Source: Candidatus Pelagibacter sp. (GTDB lineage: Bacteria > Pseudomonadota > Alphaproteobacteria > Pelagibacterales > Pelagibacteraceae). From it: a stretch of DNA of 52,492 nt. Under the pieces are notes generated by a model. That model was not told where the DNA came from. It saw only the letters and a list, made by a program, of their open reading frames with translations, and did not search any database. The stretch spans positions 1 to 52,492 of the forward strand of contig JAOJEG010000004.1 in assembly GCA_028226535.1 (NCBI GenBank). The letters run 5' to 3'. This document shows, piece after piece, positions 7,582 to 15,988 of the stretch. Made by a program: the position numbers and the translations under genes. Every line of letters begins with the position of its first letter. Position 1 is the first letter of the stretch.

Positions 7582-8523
7582 ATGTCTAATATTTTAGTTA
7601 TTAAACATGGATCTTTAGGAGATATAGCTCAAGCGTGCGGGGCAATTCAAGATATTTCTGAAAATCACAAAAATGATGAAGTTCATTTGTTAACAACTAA
7701 ACCATATTTTGATCTATTTAAAAAAAATCCACATATTTCTAATGTTATTTTGGATAAGAGATTGCCAAGATTTAATCTGATCTATTTATATTCATTGATG
7801 AAGAATATTAAGAAATACAAATTCTCCAAAGTTTATGACCTACAAAACTCAAGCAGAACATCATTTTATAAAAGAATATTATTTCCTAAAGCAACAAAAG
7901 ATACATGGTCTTCTACTGAAACCACATTGCCAGAAGGATCTACAAAAGAAGATTTTGATAAAGACTCAGTGTTATCAAGATTTGATCATCAGTTAAAAAG
8001 CTCAGGAATTATTACTAGTCATACCTTAAGCCCTGATTTTTCGTGGAGCCCATCAGATATATCTCAAATAAAAAATTTCTATCAATTAGAAAAATATATT
8101 GTTCTTTTTCCTTTTTGCTCTACTCATTTAACTTCTAAGAAGTGGCCTTATTATAATGATTTAATTTCTATGATTAATGAAAGATTAGAAAATAAATTTA
8201 AATTAGTTATAGCGCCTGGTCCAGGAGAAATTAAAGATGCAACAAGTATTAATGCCCTTTGTGTTTTAGATAATGGTAAAGCTTTAGATATTTCTCAGTT
8301 AGCAGCATTGATCAAAGATAGCTCATTTGTTGTTGCAAATGATACAGGTCCTGCTCACATGACAGCTCATTTAGGATCAAAAGGAATTGCTCTATTCGGA
8401 TCTCACACAACTCCTTTTAAAGTAAGTATTGAAAGAGAAAACTTTAAAGCAATACAAGCTCCAGAGTTATCAAAGTTATCACCAGAAAAAGTTTTTGAAA
8501 GATTGTCTGAAATTATTTTTTAA
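7582..8523 (+). CDS. Glycosyltransferase family 9 (heptosyltransferase-like)
   Basis: A GT-B fold enzyme of 313 residues. The N-terminus ILVIKHGSLGDIAQACGAI matches the opening of LPS heptosyltransferases, and the C-terminal half carries the sugar-nucleotide site FVVANDTGPAHMTAHLG followed by GIALFGSHTTP. The VLFPFCSTHLTSKKWP segment is the family's inter-domain stretch. It likely adds a heptose or other sugar to the lipopolysaccharide core at the inner face of the cytoplasmic membrane; donor and acceptor are not determined. It is divergent from the DUF6165-like gene and its 3' end overlaps the AbrB-family gene by 11 bases. Confidence 0.85.
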   Translation: MSNILVIKHGSLGDIAQACGAIQDISENHKNDEVHLLTTKPYFDLFKKNPHISNVILDKRLPRFNLIYLYSLMKNIKKYKFSKVYDLQNSSRTSFYKRILFPKATKDTWSSTETTLPEGSTKEDFDKDSVLSRFDHQLKSSGIITSHTLSPDFSWSPSDISQIKNFYQLEKYIVLFPFCSTHLTSKKWPYYNDLISMINERLENKFKLVIAPGPGEIKDATSINALCVLDNGKALDISQLAALIKDSSFVVANDTGPAHMTAHLGSKGIALFGSHTTPFKVSIERENFKAIQAPELSKLSPEKVFERLSEIIF

Positions 8524-9565
8524 TTTTTTCTAATACTCTTAAAAATATAGGAACAGTGAAAAGTATAAAGAGTAATCTTATTATATGATGAAAAGCGACA
8601 AAGTCTGGATCTAGATCAAAAGCTATAGCTATAACAGCTACCTCATAAATTCCACCAGGACTAAAAGATAATATTAAAGTTAAAATATTTGTATCAACAA
8701 AAAAAGTTGCAACATAAGCTGCAAATAATCCCAAAGCTACTAATATAGTTGTTGCAACTATGCTATGTAGGGAATTGTTAGCAATTTCTTTAACAGTTTT
8801 TTCAGCAAACCTGCATCCGACAGAAGCACCAAGTATTAGTAGACAAAAATTTACAGTTTCATCTGGTAATTTATATGATGCTATATCAGTAATTTGCAAC
8901 AAACCACTGGCAAATAATGTACCAGAGAGCAAAGCTGCTGGAATTCTAATTTTATCAAAAACAAAAATAAAAAATAATGATGCAAAAATAAGTAAAATTA
9001 AATTTAAGTGATTTTGACCTAAATAATTGAAGTCATCATTTAACAAAACATCGTTACCAGTATTATTTACTATAATAAATGGAATTACAGTTATTATGAT
9101 TATCAATCTTATTAAGTGTGAAGTTGCAACTTGAGATAAATCTGTTTTTTCATTTTCAGCTAAAATCATTAAAGGACCTAACGCTCCAGGAGCAGCTGAA
9201 AATATTGAAGCTTTTTCACCATAACCTGCAAATTTTTGTAAGTATTTAGCAACAATTAAAATACAAATTATTATATAGATTAGCATAATTAACGAAGTCC
9301 AAATCCAATTACTTATTTGATTAAATAAATTTTGATCTATGTAATTTCCAATATGCAAACCTAAGATTATCAAAATAAAGCTTAATACAATTTTAGGCAT
9401 GATGATTTTTAAACCTGATAATGCAGCAATTGATGTAACAATCATTGGGCCTAAAAACCAAGCTAGAGGAATATCAAAATAATCAGCAATAATTGCACTA
9501 GGAAAAGAAATTATTAAAACAGAAATAAATTTTATAGTAAAAATTTGATTTATTTGTTTTAACAT
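8513..9565 (-). CDS. AbrB-family membrane protein (AmoA-regulator type)
   Basis: A polytopic membrane protein of 350 residues with two similar halves, each ending in a short motif: ADYFDIPLAWFLGPMIVTSIAAL in the first and IPAALLSGTLFASGLLQI in the second. The pattern, and FSAAPGALGPLMILAE and LSFSPGGIYEVAVIAIAFDLDPDFVAFHH, fit the AbrB/AmoA-regulator membrane family; annotation as an ammonia monooxygenase regulator is historical and the real function is unknown. Its ATG overlaps the stop of the IclR regulator gene by one base, so both are probably made from one mRNA, and it may be a transporter under the same control as tctCBA. Confidence 0.8.
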   Translation of the reverse strand: MLKQINQIFTIKFISVLIISFPSAIIADYFDIPLAWFLGPMIVTSIAALSGLKIIMPKIVLSFILIILGLHIGNYIDQNLFNQISNWIWTSLIMLIYIIICILIVAKYLQKFAGYGEKASIFSAAPGALGPLMILAENEKTDLSQVATSHLIRLIIIITVIPFIIVNNTGNDVLLNDDFNYLGQNHLNLILLIFASLFFIFVFDKIRIPAALLSGTLFASGLLQITDIASYKLPDETVNFCLLILGASVGCRFAEKTVKEIANNSLHSIVATTILVALGLFAAYVATFFVDTNILTLILSFSPGGIYEVAVIAIAFDLDPDFVAFHHIIRLLFILFTVPIFLRVLEKIKK

Positions 9566-10263
9566 TACTGGATTTTATCTAATTTTTTTTCGACCTTAAT
9601 TTTCGAAGATCTCAAAATATTTAAAAAATTTAAACAGTTTTTTTTATTAAAATTAGAGATATGCCCAGTTACTGTTAAAGCTCCTAAAAATTGTTTCTTT
9701 GTTCTAAATATTGGAACCGATATAGATGCTATTTCTCTATCTCTTTCCCCAAAAGACATAGAATATCCTTGCTTTAAAATTGTTTCTTTATTTTCTATTT
9801 GCAAATCATGATAAGATGACAAGATATGTCCACTTGAACCTTTGTGCAGAGGTTTCTTTGCTCCAATTTGAATTGAGTGTTTAATTATTTTATTTGGCTC
9901 ACTAGTTTGAATACATACTCTTGATTCTTTCTGTTTTACAAAAAAACTGGCTGTTTCATTTGTTTTGGCTGAAATAAAATCTAATTCAGATTTAATAGAA
10001 TTTTTGAAATTAAAACTACTATCGTAAATTTCATATAATCTTGAAATAGAGTGACCTATCTTAAATTCTCCACTTCTTATTTTTCTAATATATCCAAAAT
10101 TTTCAAGCGACTTTGATATTCTTGAAATTCTACTTTTATGATCTCCAGTTATGTTCGCAATTTTAGTGATAGAAAGAGATTCATTTTTCTCTGTGAAACA
10201 GTTTAAAATTTCTAAAGCTTTGTTTACTGCATCAACACCAATAATATTTTTGTTAGATTTCAT
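9565..10263 (-). CDS. IclR-family transcriptional regulator
   Basis: A 232-residue regulator. Residues 12-60 form the winged helix-turn-helix (ALEILNCF, LSITKIANITGDHKSRISRISKSLENFGYI), followed by the IclR ligand domain with HKGSSGHILSS and IASISVPIFRTKKQFLGALTVTGHIS. The frame is open far upstream, but the ATG at 10263 is chosen because it gives the normal family length and lies before a 118-base divergent promoter region; the longer frame would overlap tctC. It most likely controls tctCBA and itself through two palindromes in that gap, with a carboxylate as ligand (inferred). Confidence 0.88.
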   Translation of the reverse strand: MKSNKNIIGVDAVNKALEILNCFTEKNESLSITKIANITGDHKSRISRISKSLENFGYIRKIRSGEFKIGHSISRLYEIYDSSFNFKNSIKSELDFISAKTNETASFFVKQKESRVCIQTSEPNKIIKHSIQIGAKKPLHKGSSGHILSSYHDLQIENKETILKQGYSMSFGERDREIASISVPIFRTKKQFLGALTVTGHISNFNKKNCLNFLNILRSSKIKVEKKLDKIQ

Positions 10264-10267
10264 AATA

Positions 10268-10284
10268 ATTCTATTTAATAGAAT
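10268..10284. promoter_or_regulatory. 17-bp palindrome, probable IclR operator A
   Basis: ATTCTATTTAATAGAAT is a perfect inverted repeat around its central base. It begins five bases from the iclR start codon, so binding would block iclR itself. It is one of two copies. Confidence 0.65.
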
Positions 10285-10289
10285 AACAT

Positions 10290-10306
10290 GTTCTGTTAAA
10301 TAGAAC
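10290..10306. promoter_or_regulatory. 17-bp palindrome, probable IclR operator B
   Basis: GTTCTGTTAAATAGAAC is an inverted repeat with one mismatched pair and shares the TTCTxTT/AAxAGAA arms of the first copy. The two centres are 22 bases apart, about two helical turns, so two dimers would bind on the same face. A poly-purine ribosome site (GAGGG, 10371-10375) for tctC follows downstream. Confidence 0.65.
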
Positions 10307-10381
10307 AATAGTATTATTATTATTAGACATTTCTTTAAAATATTAATTAAGTGACAAAAAAAACTAATAGAGGGAAAAATA

Positions 10382-11362
10382 ATGAAAAACTTAAAAAAAA
10401 TAGTTTCAGTATTATTTTCAGCAATCCTATTATTCTCAGCAACAACTACTAGCTCAGTAGCAATTGATAAATTGCACTTTGTAATCGGTGGTGGTGCTGG
10501 TGGTGGTTGGGATGGAACTGCTAGAGGTACTGGAGAAGCTTTAACAAAAGCTGGAATGTTAAAAAGTGCATCATTTGAAAATATGTCAGGTGGTGGTGGT
10601 GGTAAAGCATTAGCTTTCATGATTAACAATAAACCTGCAAACACAGTTTTGGTTCAATCAACACCATTAGTTTTAAGATCAATCACAAGACACAAAGGTT
10701 ACGTGAGTGGAAGTGGTACTTTATCTTATAAAGATGTTGTGCCGATCGCTGGTGTAATTGGTGACTATGGTGCAATTGCTGTTGCAAAAAACTCACCTTA
10801 TAAAAACTTTAAAGATGTAGTTGATGCATACAAAAAGGATCCAAGCTCTATTAAAATGGCAGGTGGATCAGTAAGAGGAAGTATGGACCATTTAATTGGT
10901 GCGTTAGCTTTCCAAGCTGCTGGTGCTAATCCAAATGATGTAGCTTATATTCCTTATGATGCTGGTGGAAAAGCGTTAGCTGGACTTTTATCTGGAGAGA
11001 CTCAAATTATCTCTACAGGTTTAGGTGAATTGATGGGTGCAAGAGACCAAGTAACAATTATTGGTATTACTGCTCCTTCAAGAGTTTCTGATGCTCCAGA
11101 CGCACCAACTCTTAAAGAACAAGGATATGATGTGCAATTCGTTAACTGGAGAGGATTTTTTGGCCCTCCAGGTATGAGCAATGCAGATAAATCAGCTATT
11201 GCTAAAATGCTAGGCGATGTACAAAAAACTCCTCAATGGGAAACTGTCAGAGCAAGAAATGCTTGGGTTAATATTTATAATCCAGAAGGCAAGTTTGTTT
11301 CTTTCTTAGAAAAACAAACAGAAGAAATGACAGCTCTTATGAAAAAACTAGGAGTTATATAA
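10382..11362 (+). CDS. tctC: Tripartite tricarboxylate transporter substrate-binding protein
   Basis: Periplasmic Bug/TctC receptor of 326 residues. A signal peptide of about 27 residues ends TSSVA. The mature region starts LHFVIGGGAGGGWDGTARG, the first ligand-binding loop, and has the second-loop signature (GYDVQFVNWRGFFGPPGMS). It captures a carboxylate and hands it to the TctB/TctA permease that follows. The substrate is not readable from sequence; Bug proteins bind citrate, other dicarboxylates, aromatics and more. Expression is likely set by the divergent IclR regulator. A 7-bp hairpin follows the stop. Confidence 0.9.
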   Translation: MKNLKKIVSVLFSAILLFSATTTSSVAIDKLHFVIGGGAGGGWDGTARGTGEALTKAGMLKSASFENMSGGGGGKALAFMINNKPANTVLVQSTPLVLRSITRHKGYVSGSGTLSYKDVVPIAGVIGDYGAIAVAKNSPYKNFKDVVDAYKKDPSSIKMAGGSVRGSMDHLIGALAFQAAGANPNDVAYIPYDAGGKALAGLLSGETQIISTGLGELMGARDQVTIIGITAPSRVSDAPDAPTLKEQGYDVQFVNWRGFFGPPGMSNADKSAIAKMLGDVQKTPQWETVRARNAWVNIYNPEGKFVSFLEKQTEEMTALMKKLGVI

Positions 11363-11375
11363 TCCTTAGGATTAT
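11359..11375 (+). promoter_or_regulatory. Hairpin between tctC and tctB
   Basis: ATAATCC at 11359-11365 pairs with GGATTAT at 11369-11375 around a TTA loop, overlapping the tctC stop codon and lying 15 bases before the GTG start of tctB. A short A/T stretch follows but no long T run. Its place after the binding-protein gene suggests control of the ratio of receptor to permease. Confidence 0.5.
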
Positions 11376-11389
11376 TTAAAATTAGAGCA

Positions 11390-11860
11390 GTGAATATAAA
11401 TACTACAAAAATTATATCACTGCTCTTTTTTATTTTTTCAGCATTTTATTTATACACGGCTTACCAAATTCAAGTTTTTACATTTGATGAAAATGCACCT
11501 TTTAATGCCAGAACATTTCCAATTTACCTAGGTTACGCTGGTTTATTTTTTTCAGGGTTAAAATTAATTTTACCAGATCCAAATACTATCAAAGTTGAAC
11601 ACAAAAATTTAGAGTACAAAAAAACTGGTATACTTATCCTTATTGCTATCATTTATGGAGCAACAATTTTAAAAATAGGTTATTTTTTAACCACATCTTT
11701 ATTTTTGTTTGCTTCTTATTATTTTTTAGGAGAGAGAAGATGGATATTGATGTTCATATTATCTTTTCCTTTTGTAGCTGCATTTATGTATCTACTTCAC
11801 GGAGTTCTTAATATTTACTTAAGGGATCCATTCCTACAATCAATTGGAGTGATGGGATGA
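11390..11860 (+). CDS. tctB: Tripartite tricarboxylate transporter small membrane subunit
   Basis: A 156-residue protein with four hydrophobic helices (IISLLFFIFSAFYLYTAY, YLGYAGLFFSGLKLIL, GILILIAIIYGATILK and LFLFASYYF...FILSFPFVAAFMYL), the usual TctB layout. It forms the small permease subunit with TctA in the inner membrane. The start is GTG at 11390, with only a weak GAG upstream; a later ATG would remove the first helix. It overlaps tctA by four bases (ATGA), implying coupled translation. Confidence 0.85.
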   Translation: MNINTTKIISLLFFIFSAFYLYTAYQIQVFTFDENAPFNARTFPIYLGYAGLFFSGLKLILPDPNTIKVEHKNLEYKKTGILILIAIIYGATILKIGYFLTTSLFLFASYYFLGERRWILMFILSFPFVAAFMYLLHGVLNIYLRDPFLQSIGVMG

Positions 11861-13362
11861 TTGAAGGAATATTAATTGGATTAACAACAGCTTTAACATT
11901 CCAAAACATACTGATGGTTATGGTTGGTTGTTTCTTTGGGACAATTATTGGAATGCTACCAGGCCTTGGTCCAATGACTGCAATTGCATTAATGATACCA
12001 ATTACTTATGGTTTTGATCCTGCAACAGGATTAATTTTAATGGCTGGTGTTTATTATGGAGCAGTATTTGGTGGATCTACATCTTCTATATTATTAAATG
12101 CTCCTGGTGTTCCAGGAACTGTTGCTACTTCATTTGATGGTTATCCAATGGCCCAACAGGGTAAAGCAGGAAAAGCTTTAGCTATTGCTGCATGGAGCTC
12201 ATTTGCAGGTGGAACATTATCTGCAATCTATTTATTATTTATGGCACCAAGTTTATCAAAAGTTAGTTTATCATTTAGATCACCAGATTATTTTGCATTA
12301 ATGATTTTAGGTTTAACAGCTATTGCTGCTTTTTCATCCAAAGGACAGTTTTTAAAAGCAATGATGATGGTAGTGCTTGGATTGATGTTAGCCTCTGTTG
12401 GTCAAGATAGTTTGTCTGATATTACAAGATTTACATTTAATAACATGAATTTAACTGATGGTATTAGTTTCGTACTAGTTGTGATGGCAACATTTGCAAT
12501 GAGTGAAGCTTTAACAATCATTTTAAAAAGAAATGATCCAACTAGTGCTGCAAAACAAGTTTCTTTAACTGAACTTGGTTCTATTAAAATTAATAAAGAA
12601 GAACGAACTAAAATGTACAAGACAATTCCAAGATCATCAGTAATTGGTTTTTTAATTGGTGTATTGCCAGGTGCTGGGGCAACGATTGCATCTTTTTTAG
12701 CTTATGGAATGGAACGAAACGTTGTTAGCGATGAAGAGAAAGAAAAATTTGGAAAAGGAAGTGTTAATGGTTTATCTGCACCAGAGACTGCAAATAATGC
12801 AGCTTGTTCTGGTTCATTTGTACCAATGCTTACTTTAGGAATTCCAGGAAGTGGAACTACAGCGGTAATGTTGGGAGCACTCCTGGGTTTTGGAGTTCAG
12901 CCAGGACCAAGACTTTATATGACAAACCCAGAAATATTCTGGTCAATAATTATGTCTATGTACATTGGAATGGTAATTCTTCTTATATTAAATTTACCGC
13001 TAATTCCTTATATTGCCAGAATTCTTGCAGTTCCTAAAAATTATTTAATTCCTTTAATCTTATTTTTTTCTGTTACTGGAATTTATGTAATGTCATTTAA
13101 TAACTTTGATATTTATTTAATGATTGGAATAGCCGTGGTTGCTACATACTTAAGATTGTATGATTTTCCAATGCCACCACTAATACTTGCTTTTGTACTT
13201 GGTGGATTAATGGAGGAAAATTTAAGAAGATCTTTATTGTTAAGTAATGGTTCTTGGGAATTCTTATGGGATAGAACTTTAACAGCTTGTATTCTTGCCA
13301 CAACAATTTTGATTGTACTTTGGCATATTTATAAAACGTTTTCTAAAAAAACTAATTCTTAA
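11857..13362 (+). CDS. tctA: Tripartite tricarboxylate transporter large membrane subunit
   Basis: The large, about 12-helix permease of the TTT system, 501 residues as usual. Family signatures are GTIIGMLPGLGPMTAIALMIP near residues 28-48 and YYGAVFGGSTSSILLNAPGVPG shortly after, repeated later as GVLPGAGATIASFLAY and GIPGSGTTAVMLGALLGFG; these two Gly/Pro-rich segments are the internal repeat of the fold. It imports the substrate held by TctC using an ion gradient (family knowledge). The 3' end overlaps the convergent EamA gene by 11 bases. Confidence 0.92.
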   Translation: MIEGILIGLTTALTFQNILMVMVGCFFGTIIGMLPGLGPMTAIALMIPITYGFDPATGLILMAGVYYGAVFGGSTSSILLNAPGVPGTVATSFDGYPMAQQGKAGKALAIAAWSSFAGGTLSAIYLLFMAPSLSKVSLSFRSPDYFALMILGLTAIAAFSSKGQFLKAMMMVVLGLMLASVGQDSLSDITRFTFNNMNLTDGISFVLVVMATFAMSEALTIILKRNDPTSAAKQVSLTELGSIKINKEERTKMYKTIPRSSVIGFLIGVLPGAGATIASFLAYGMERNVVSDEEKEKFGKGSVNGLSAPETANNAACSGSFVPMLTLGIPGSGTTAVMLGALLGFGVQPGPRLYMTNPEIFWSIIMSMYIGMVILLILNLPLIPYIARILAVPKNYLIPLILFFSVTGIYVMSFNNFDIYLMIGIAVVATYLRLYDFPMPPLILAFVLGGLMEENLRRSLLLSNGSWEFLWDRTLTACILATTILIVLWHIYKTFSKKTNS

Positions 13363-14239
13363 TATCTACTCTTTTTCTGATTATTTCTTTGTCTAACTTC
13401 ATCTCTCTATAAGAAATTATAAGCACACCAGTGAATATTATAAGAGCACCAATCCAAGTATAAATATCTGGAATTTCACCAAAAACAAAATATCCAATAA
13501 TAGATGCAAAAACTAAATTTAAGAATGAATATGGTTGTGTCATACTTACATCTACTAATTTAAATGCATGATTAAGAGTTAAATGTAAAACAGTTCCACA
13601 CATAGCGGCTAAGATCAAATAAATGAATGTTTTTATACTTGGTATTTCCCAAAAAAATATAACAATAAAGAAACTTAGTAAGCTCATAAAAATGGATTGA
13701 TAAGCTAAAATAGTAATTGCGCTATCATCTTTGGAAATTTTTTTAGTAATAATTATATTAATTGACCAAAGTAACGCAGAAAATAAAACCATATAAACTC
13801 CAATAGATATATCTACAAAACCAGGTCGAATAATTACTAACATTCCGCTAAAACCAAGTATTAGCGCTAAAGTTCGATATATATAAATCTTCTCTCCTAA
13901 AAAAAATACTGCAAGTATTGTTACAATTAAAGGAACCACAAAAGATATCGCAGTAAGTTTTTCAATAGGAAGCAGTACTAAAGCTGAAAAATATATAAGC
14001 ATTGCAGGTAAACCAAGTATGGCTCTTAAAAAATGTTGTTTAAGATGAGTTGTTTTAAGTACAGTATCTTTATTTTTAATTATGTATGGTAAAATAATCA
14101 CTAAACCTAAAAAAAATCTAAAAAAACCAGCCACATAAACATTAACATCTTCTTGAGCTATCTTTAAAAAAGAAAGCATTACTGTTCCAAAAAAAACAGA
14201 GGTGATGATTAAAAAAATAGCTAATTTGTTATTAGACAT
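13352..14239 (-). CDS. EamA/DMT-family membrane transporter
   Basis: A ten-helix drug/metabolite transporter of 295 residues with two EamA repeats. The first contains FRFFLGLVIILPYIIKNK and IEKLTAISFVVPLIVTILAVFFLGEKI; the second contains WSINIIITKKIS and YSFLNLVFASIIGYFVFGEIPD, ending GALIIFTGVLIISYRE. Substrate unknown. It follows another EamA gene in the same direction (50-base gap), and both close the minus-strand run that begins at 17.6 kb. Confidence 0.88.
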   Translation of the reverse strand: MSNNKLAIFLIITSVFFGTVMLSFLKIAQEDVNVYVAGFFRFFLGLVIILPYIIKNKDTVLKTTHLKQHFLRAILGLPAMLIYFSALVLLPIEKLTAISFVVPLIVTILAVFFLGEKIYIYRTLALILGFSGMLVIIRPGFVDISIGVYMVLFSALLWSINIIITKKISKDDSAITILAYQSIFMSLLSFFIVIFFWEIPSIKTFIYLILAAMCGTVLHLTLNHAFKLVDVSMTQPYSFLNLVFASIIGYFVFGEIPDIYTWIGALIIFTGVLIISYREMKLDKEIIRKRVDIKN

Positions 14240-14288
14240 TAATAAATTACTATAAGTATAACTGAACTATAAACAATCTTAGTTTAGT

Positions 14289-15152
14289 TTAATTTTTAGA
14301 AGATTGGTTTAAAACAAAGATACCAGAACAAGTAATAATTATAGCTCCAATAACTGTGAATATATCTGGAATATCATTATAAAATATATATCCAAAAATT
14401 ATGGCCCAAAAAATTAATGTGTAATGGAATGGCTGTATAATACTTGCTCTTGCTTTACTTAATGCAATTATTTGAAGGTAAAGACCCAATGAAAAAAATA
14501 TACCAATACCTAAAAACATTGCATATGAATATCCATCAATTGGAGTCCAAAACTTAGAGGCCAATAAAGACATAATTATTAAACCAATGATTGATGTATA
14601 AAATAATGAAGTTTCATTTGCATCATGTTCAGAAACTTTTTTAGTAATAATTTGATAAAGACCAAGTACAAATGCAGCAATTAATGGCAACAACGCTTTT
14701 GGATCAAAAATTGATGAAGTAGGTCTTAGAATAATCAAAACTCCAACAAAGCCAACAAAAATTGCGATCCATGTTTTAGCAGATACTTTTTCTTTCAAGA
14801 TAATTGCAGATAGTGCAACCACTATTACTGGTGCAAGAGAACCAATGCTATGAGCATTAGCTAATGATAAATATTTAAATGATAAAACAAAACAACCAGA
14901 CTCTATAACTGATAGTAAACTTCTAAATATCTGTAATTTGATATCTTTTGATTTATAAAAAAAAGGATTATTTTTTCTTTTAGACTCAAATAAAGCTAAA
15001 AATAAAACAAAAAAATATTTAACCAAAAGTAATTGAAAAATAGAATGATGTATTATTAAAGTTTTTTGAATTGTATCTAAAATAGAAAAAGATAAATATG
15101 CAAAAATTCCAAAAAGCATTCCAATTGATTCTTTAGACCATGTTATAGGCAT
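14289..15152 (-). CDS. EamA/DMT-family membrane transporter
   Basis: A ten-helix drug/metabolite transporter of 287 residues, with the repeat signatures AHSIGSLAPVIVVALSAIIL and SIIQPFHYTLIFWAIIFGYIFYNDIPD. It is the same subfamily as the next gene but not close enough to be a recent duplicate by eye. It starts eight bases after the methyltransferase gene on the same strand and is likely co-transcribed with it. Metabolite export is inferred from family only. Confidence 0.88.
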   Translation of the reverse strand: MPITWSKESIGMLFGIFAYLSFSILDTIQKTLIIHHSIFQLLLVKYFFVLFLALFESKRKNNPFFYKSKDIKLQIFRSLLSVIESGCFVLSFKYLSLANAHSIGSLAPVIVVALSAIILKEKVSAKTWIAIFVGFVGVLIILRPTSSIFDPKALLPLIAAFVLGLYQIITKKVSEHDANETSLFYTSIIGLIIMSLLASKFWTPIDGYSYAMFLGIGIFFSLGLYLQIIALSKARASIIQPFHYTLIFWAIIFGYIFYNDIPDIFTVIGAIIITCSGIFVLNQSSKN

Positions 15153-15160
15153 TGATTAAC

Positions 15161-15988
15161 TCAAGGTCTTTTGTAGATATGAAGGATAATATCTTTAGGT
15201 AATATTTTTTGAAAATAATAAAACAGAAATAATAATCCACTTAATAGGAAACATATAAATTTATATTTAATAGTAGAATTTAGTCTTATAAAATTTCCTT
15301 TTTTACTTACTGTATCAAGTGATGAAGTGTGAATTAGATTATAACCATGTTTTTTAAAAAGCATTTTTAAGTTTAAGTTATTAAAATATGAGAGATGTGG
15401 TGAAGCTAAATTTTTTTGCCAAAGTCTATCATAAAAGTTTGTAAAACCAATTTTATTTAAAATATTTGACAATTTATAAATTAATCCATCTGATGATGGA
15501 AGATTAATAACAATTTGTCCATTAGTTTTTAAAATACTTTTTAATTGAATTAGAATCAAATCTAAATTTACAAGATGCTCAAAAACATCATTAAACACTA
15601 CAATATCAAACTTATTTAATAACTCATTGTTTAAATCTTTTATTGGAAGATTAATTTTAATGATATTTGAGAATTTTTTTTTAAGTAGATTATATTGTTC
15701 TTGGTCAGCTTCAGACCCAGTTATGTCTATATTTGATTTTTTGCACTCTTCTATAAAAAAACCATTTCCTGAACCTATCTCTAAAATTTTTAAACTTTGA
15801 TTAACATTGAGTGATAAAATTATCTCAATAATTTTTTTAAAATTTTTTCTCCTAAGTTCACTTATTCCCTCTATATCTCTACCATGTCCAGGTTTCAATT
15901 TTGATTTAAACAATGAACAATTGTTACATTTATATACATAATCATTAATTTTTTTAAACTTAGAATTACAAACTACACATTCTTCCAT
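15161..15988 (-). CDS. SAM-dependent methyltransferase with N-terminal zinc-ribbon-like motif
   Basis: The first 26 residues hold CVVC and CNNC pairs (Cys4, Cys7, Cys21, Cys24), which look like a small zinc ribbon. A Rossmann methyltransferase follows: ILEIGSGNGFFIEECK is the SAM-binding loop, and FDIVVFNDVFEHLVNLDLIL is motif II of the class I Methyltransf_23-like group. The C-terminus has a hydrophobic segment (FICFLLSGLLFLFYYF). Members of this group modify sugars, lipids or small molecules. It overlaps by one base the GT4 glycosyltransferase gene upstream, which points to a cell-surface or lipid-linked substrate (inference). Confidence 0.78.
   Translation of the reverse strand: MEECVVCNSKFKKINDYVYKCNNCSLFKSKLKPGHGRDIEGISELRRKNFKKIIEIILSLNVNQSLKILEIGSGNGFFIEECKKSNIDITGSEADQEQYNLLKKKFSNIIKINLPIKDLNNELLNKFDIVVFNDVFEHLVNLDLILIQLKSILKTNGQIVINLPSSDGLIYKLSNILNKIGFTNFYDRLWQKNLASPHLSYFNNLNLKMLFKKHGYNLIHTSSLDTVSKKGNFIRLNSTIKYKFICFLLSGLLFLFYYFQKILPKDIILHIYKRP

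Noticed and set aside
10264..10644. N-terminal extension of the IclR gene by 127 residues
   Set aside because: It would overlap tctC and the divergent operator region, is proline-rich and unlike the family, and the ATG at 10263 gives normal length.
12804..13037. Plus-strand small frame inside tctA
   Set aside because: Shadow of the tctA frame; composition and product look random.
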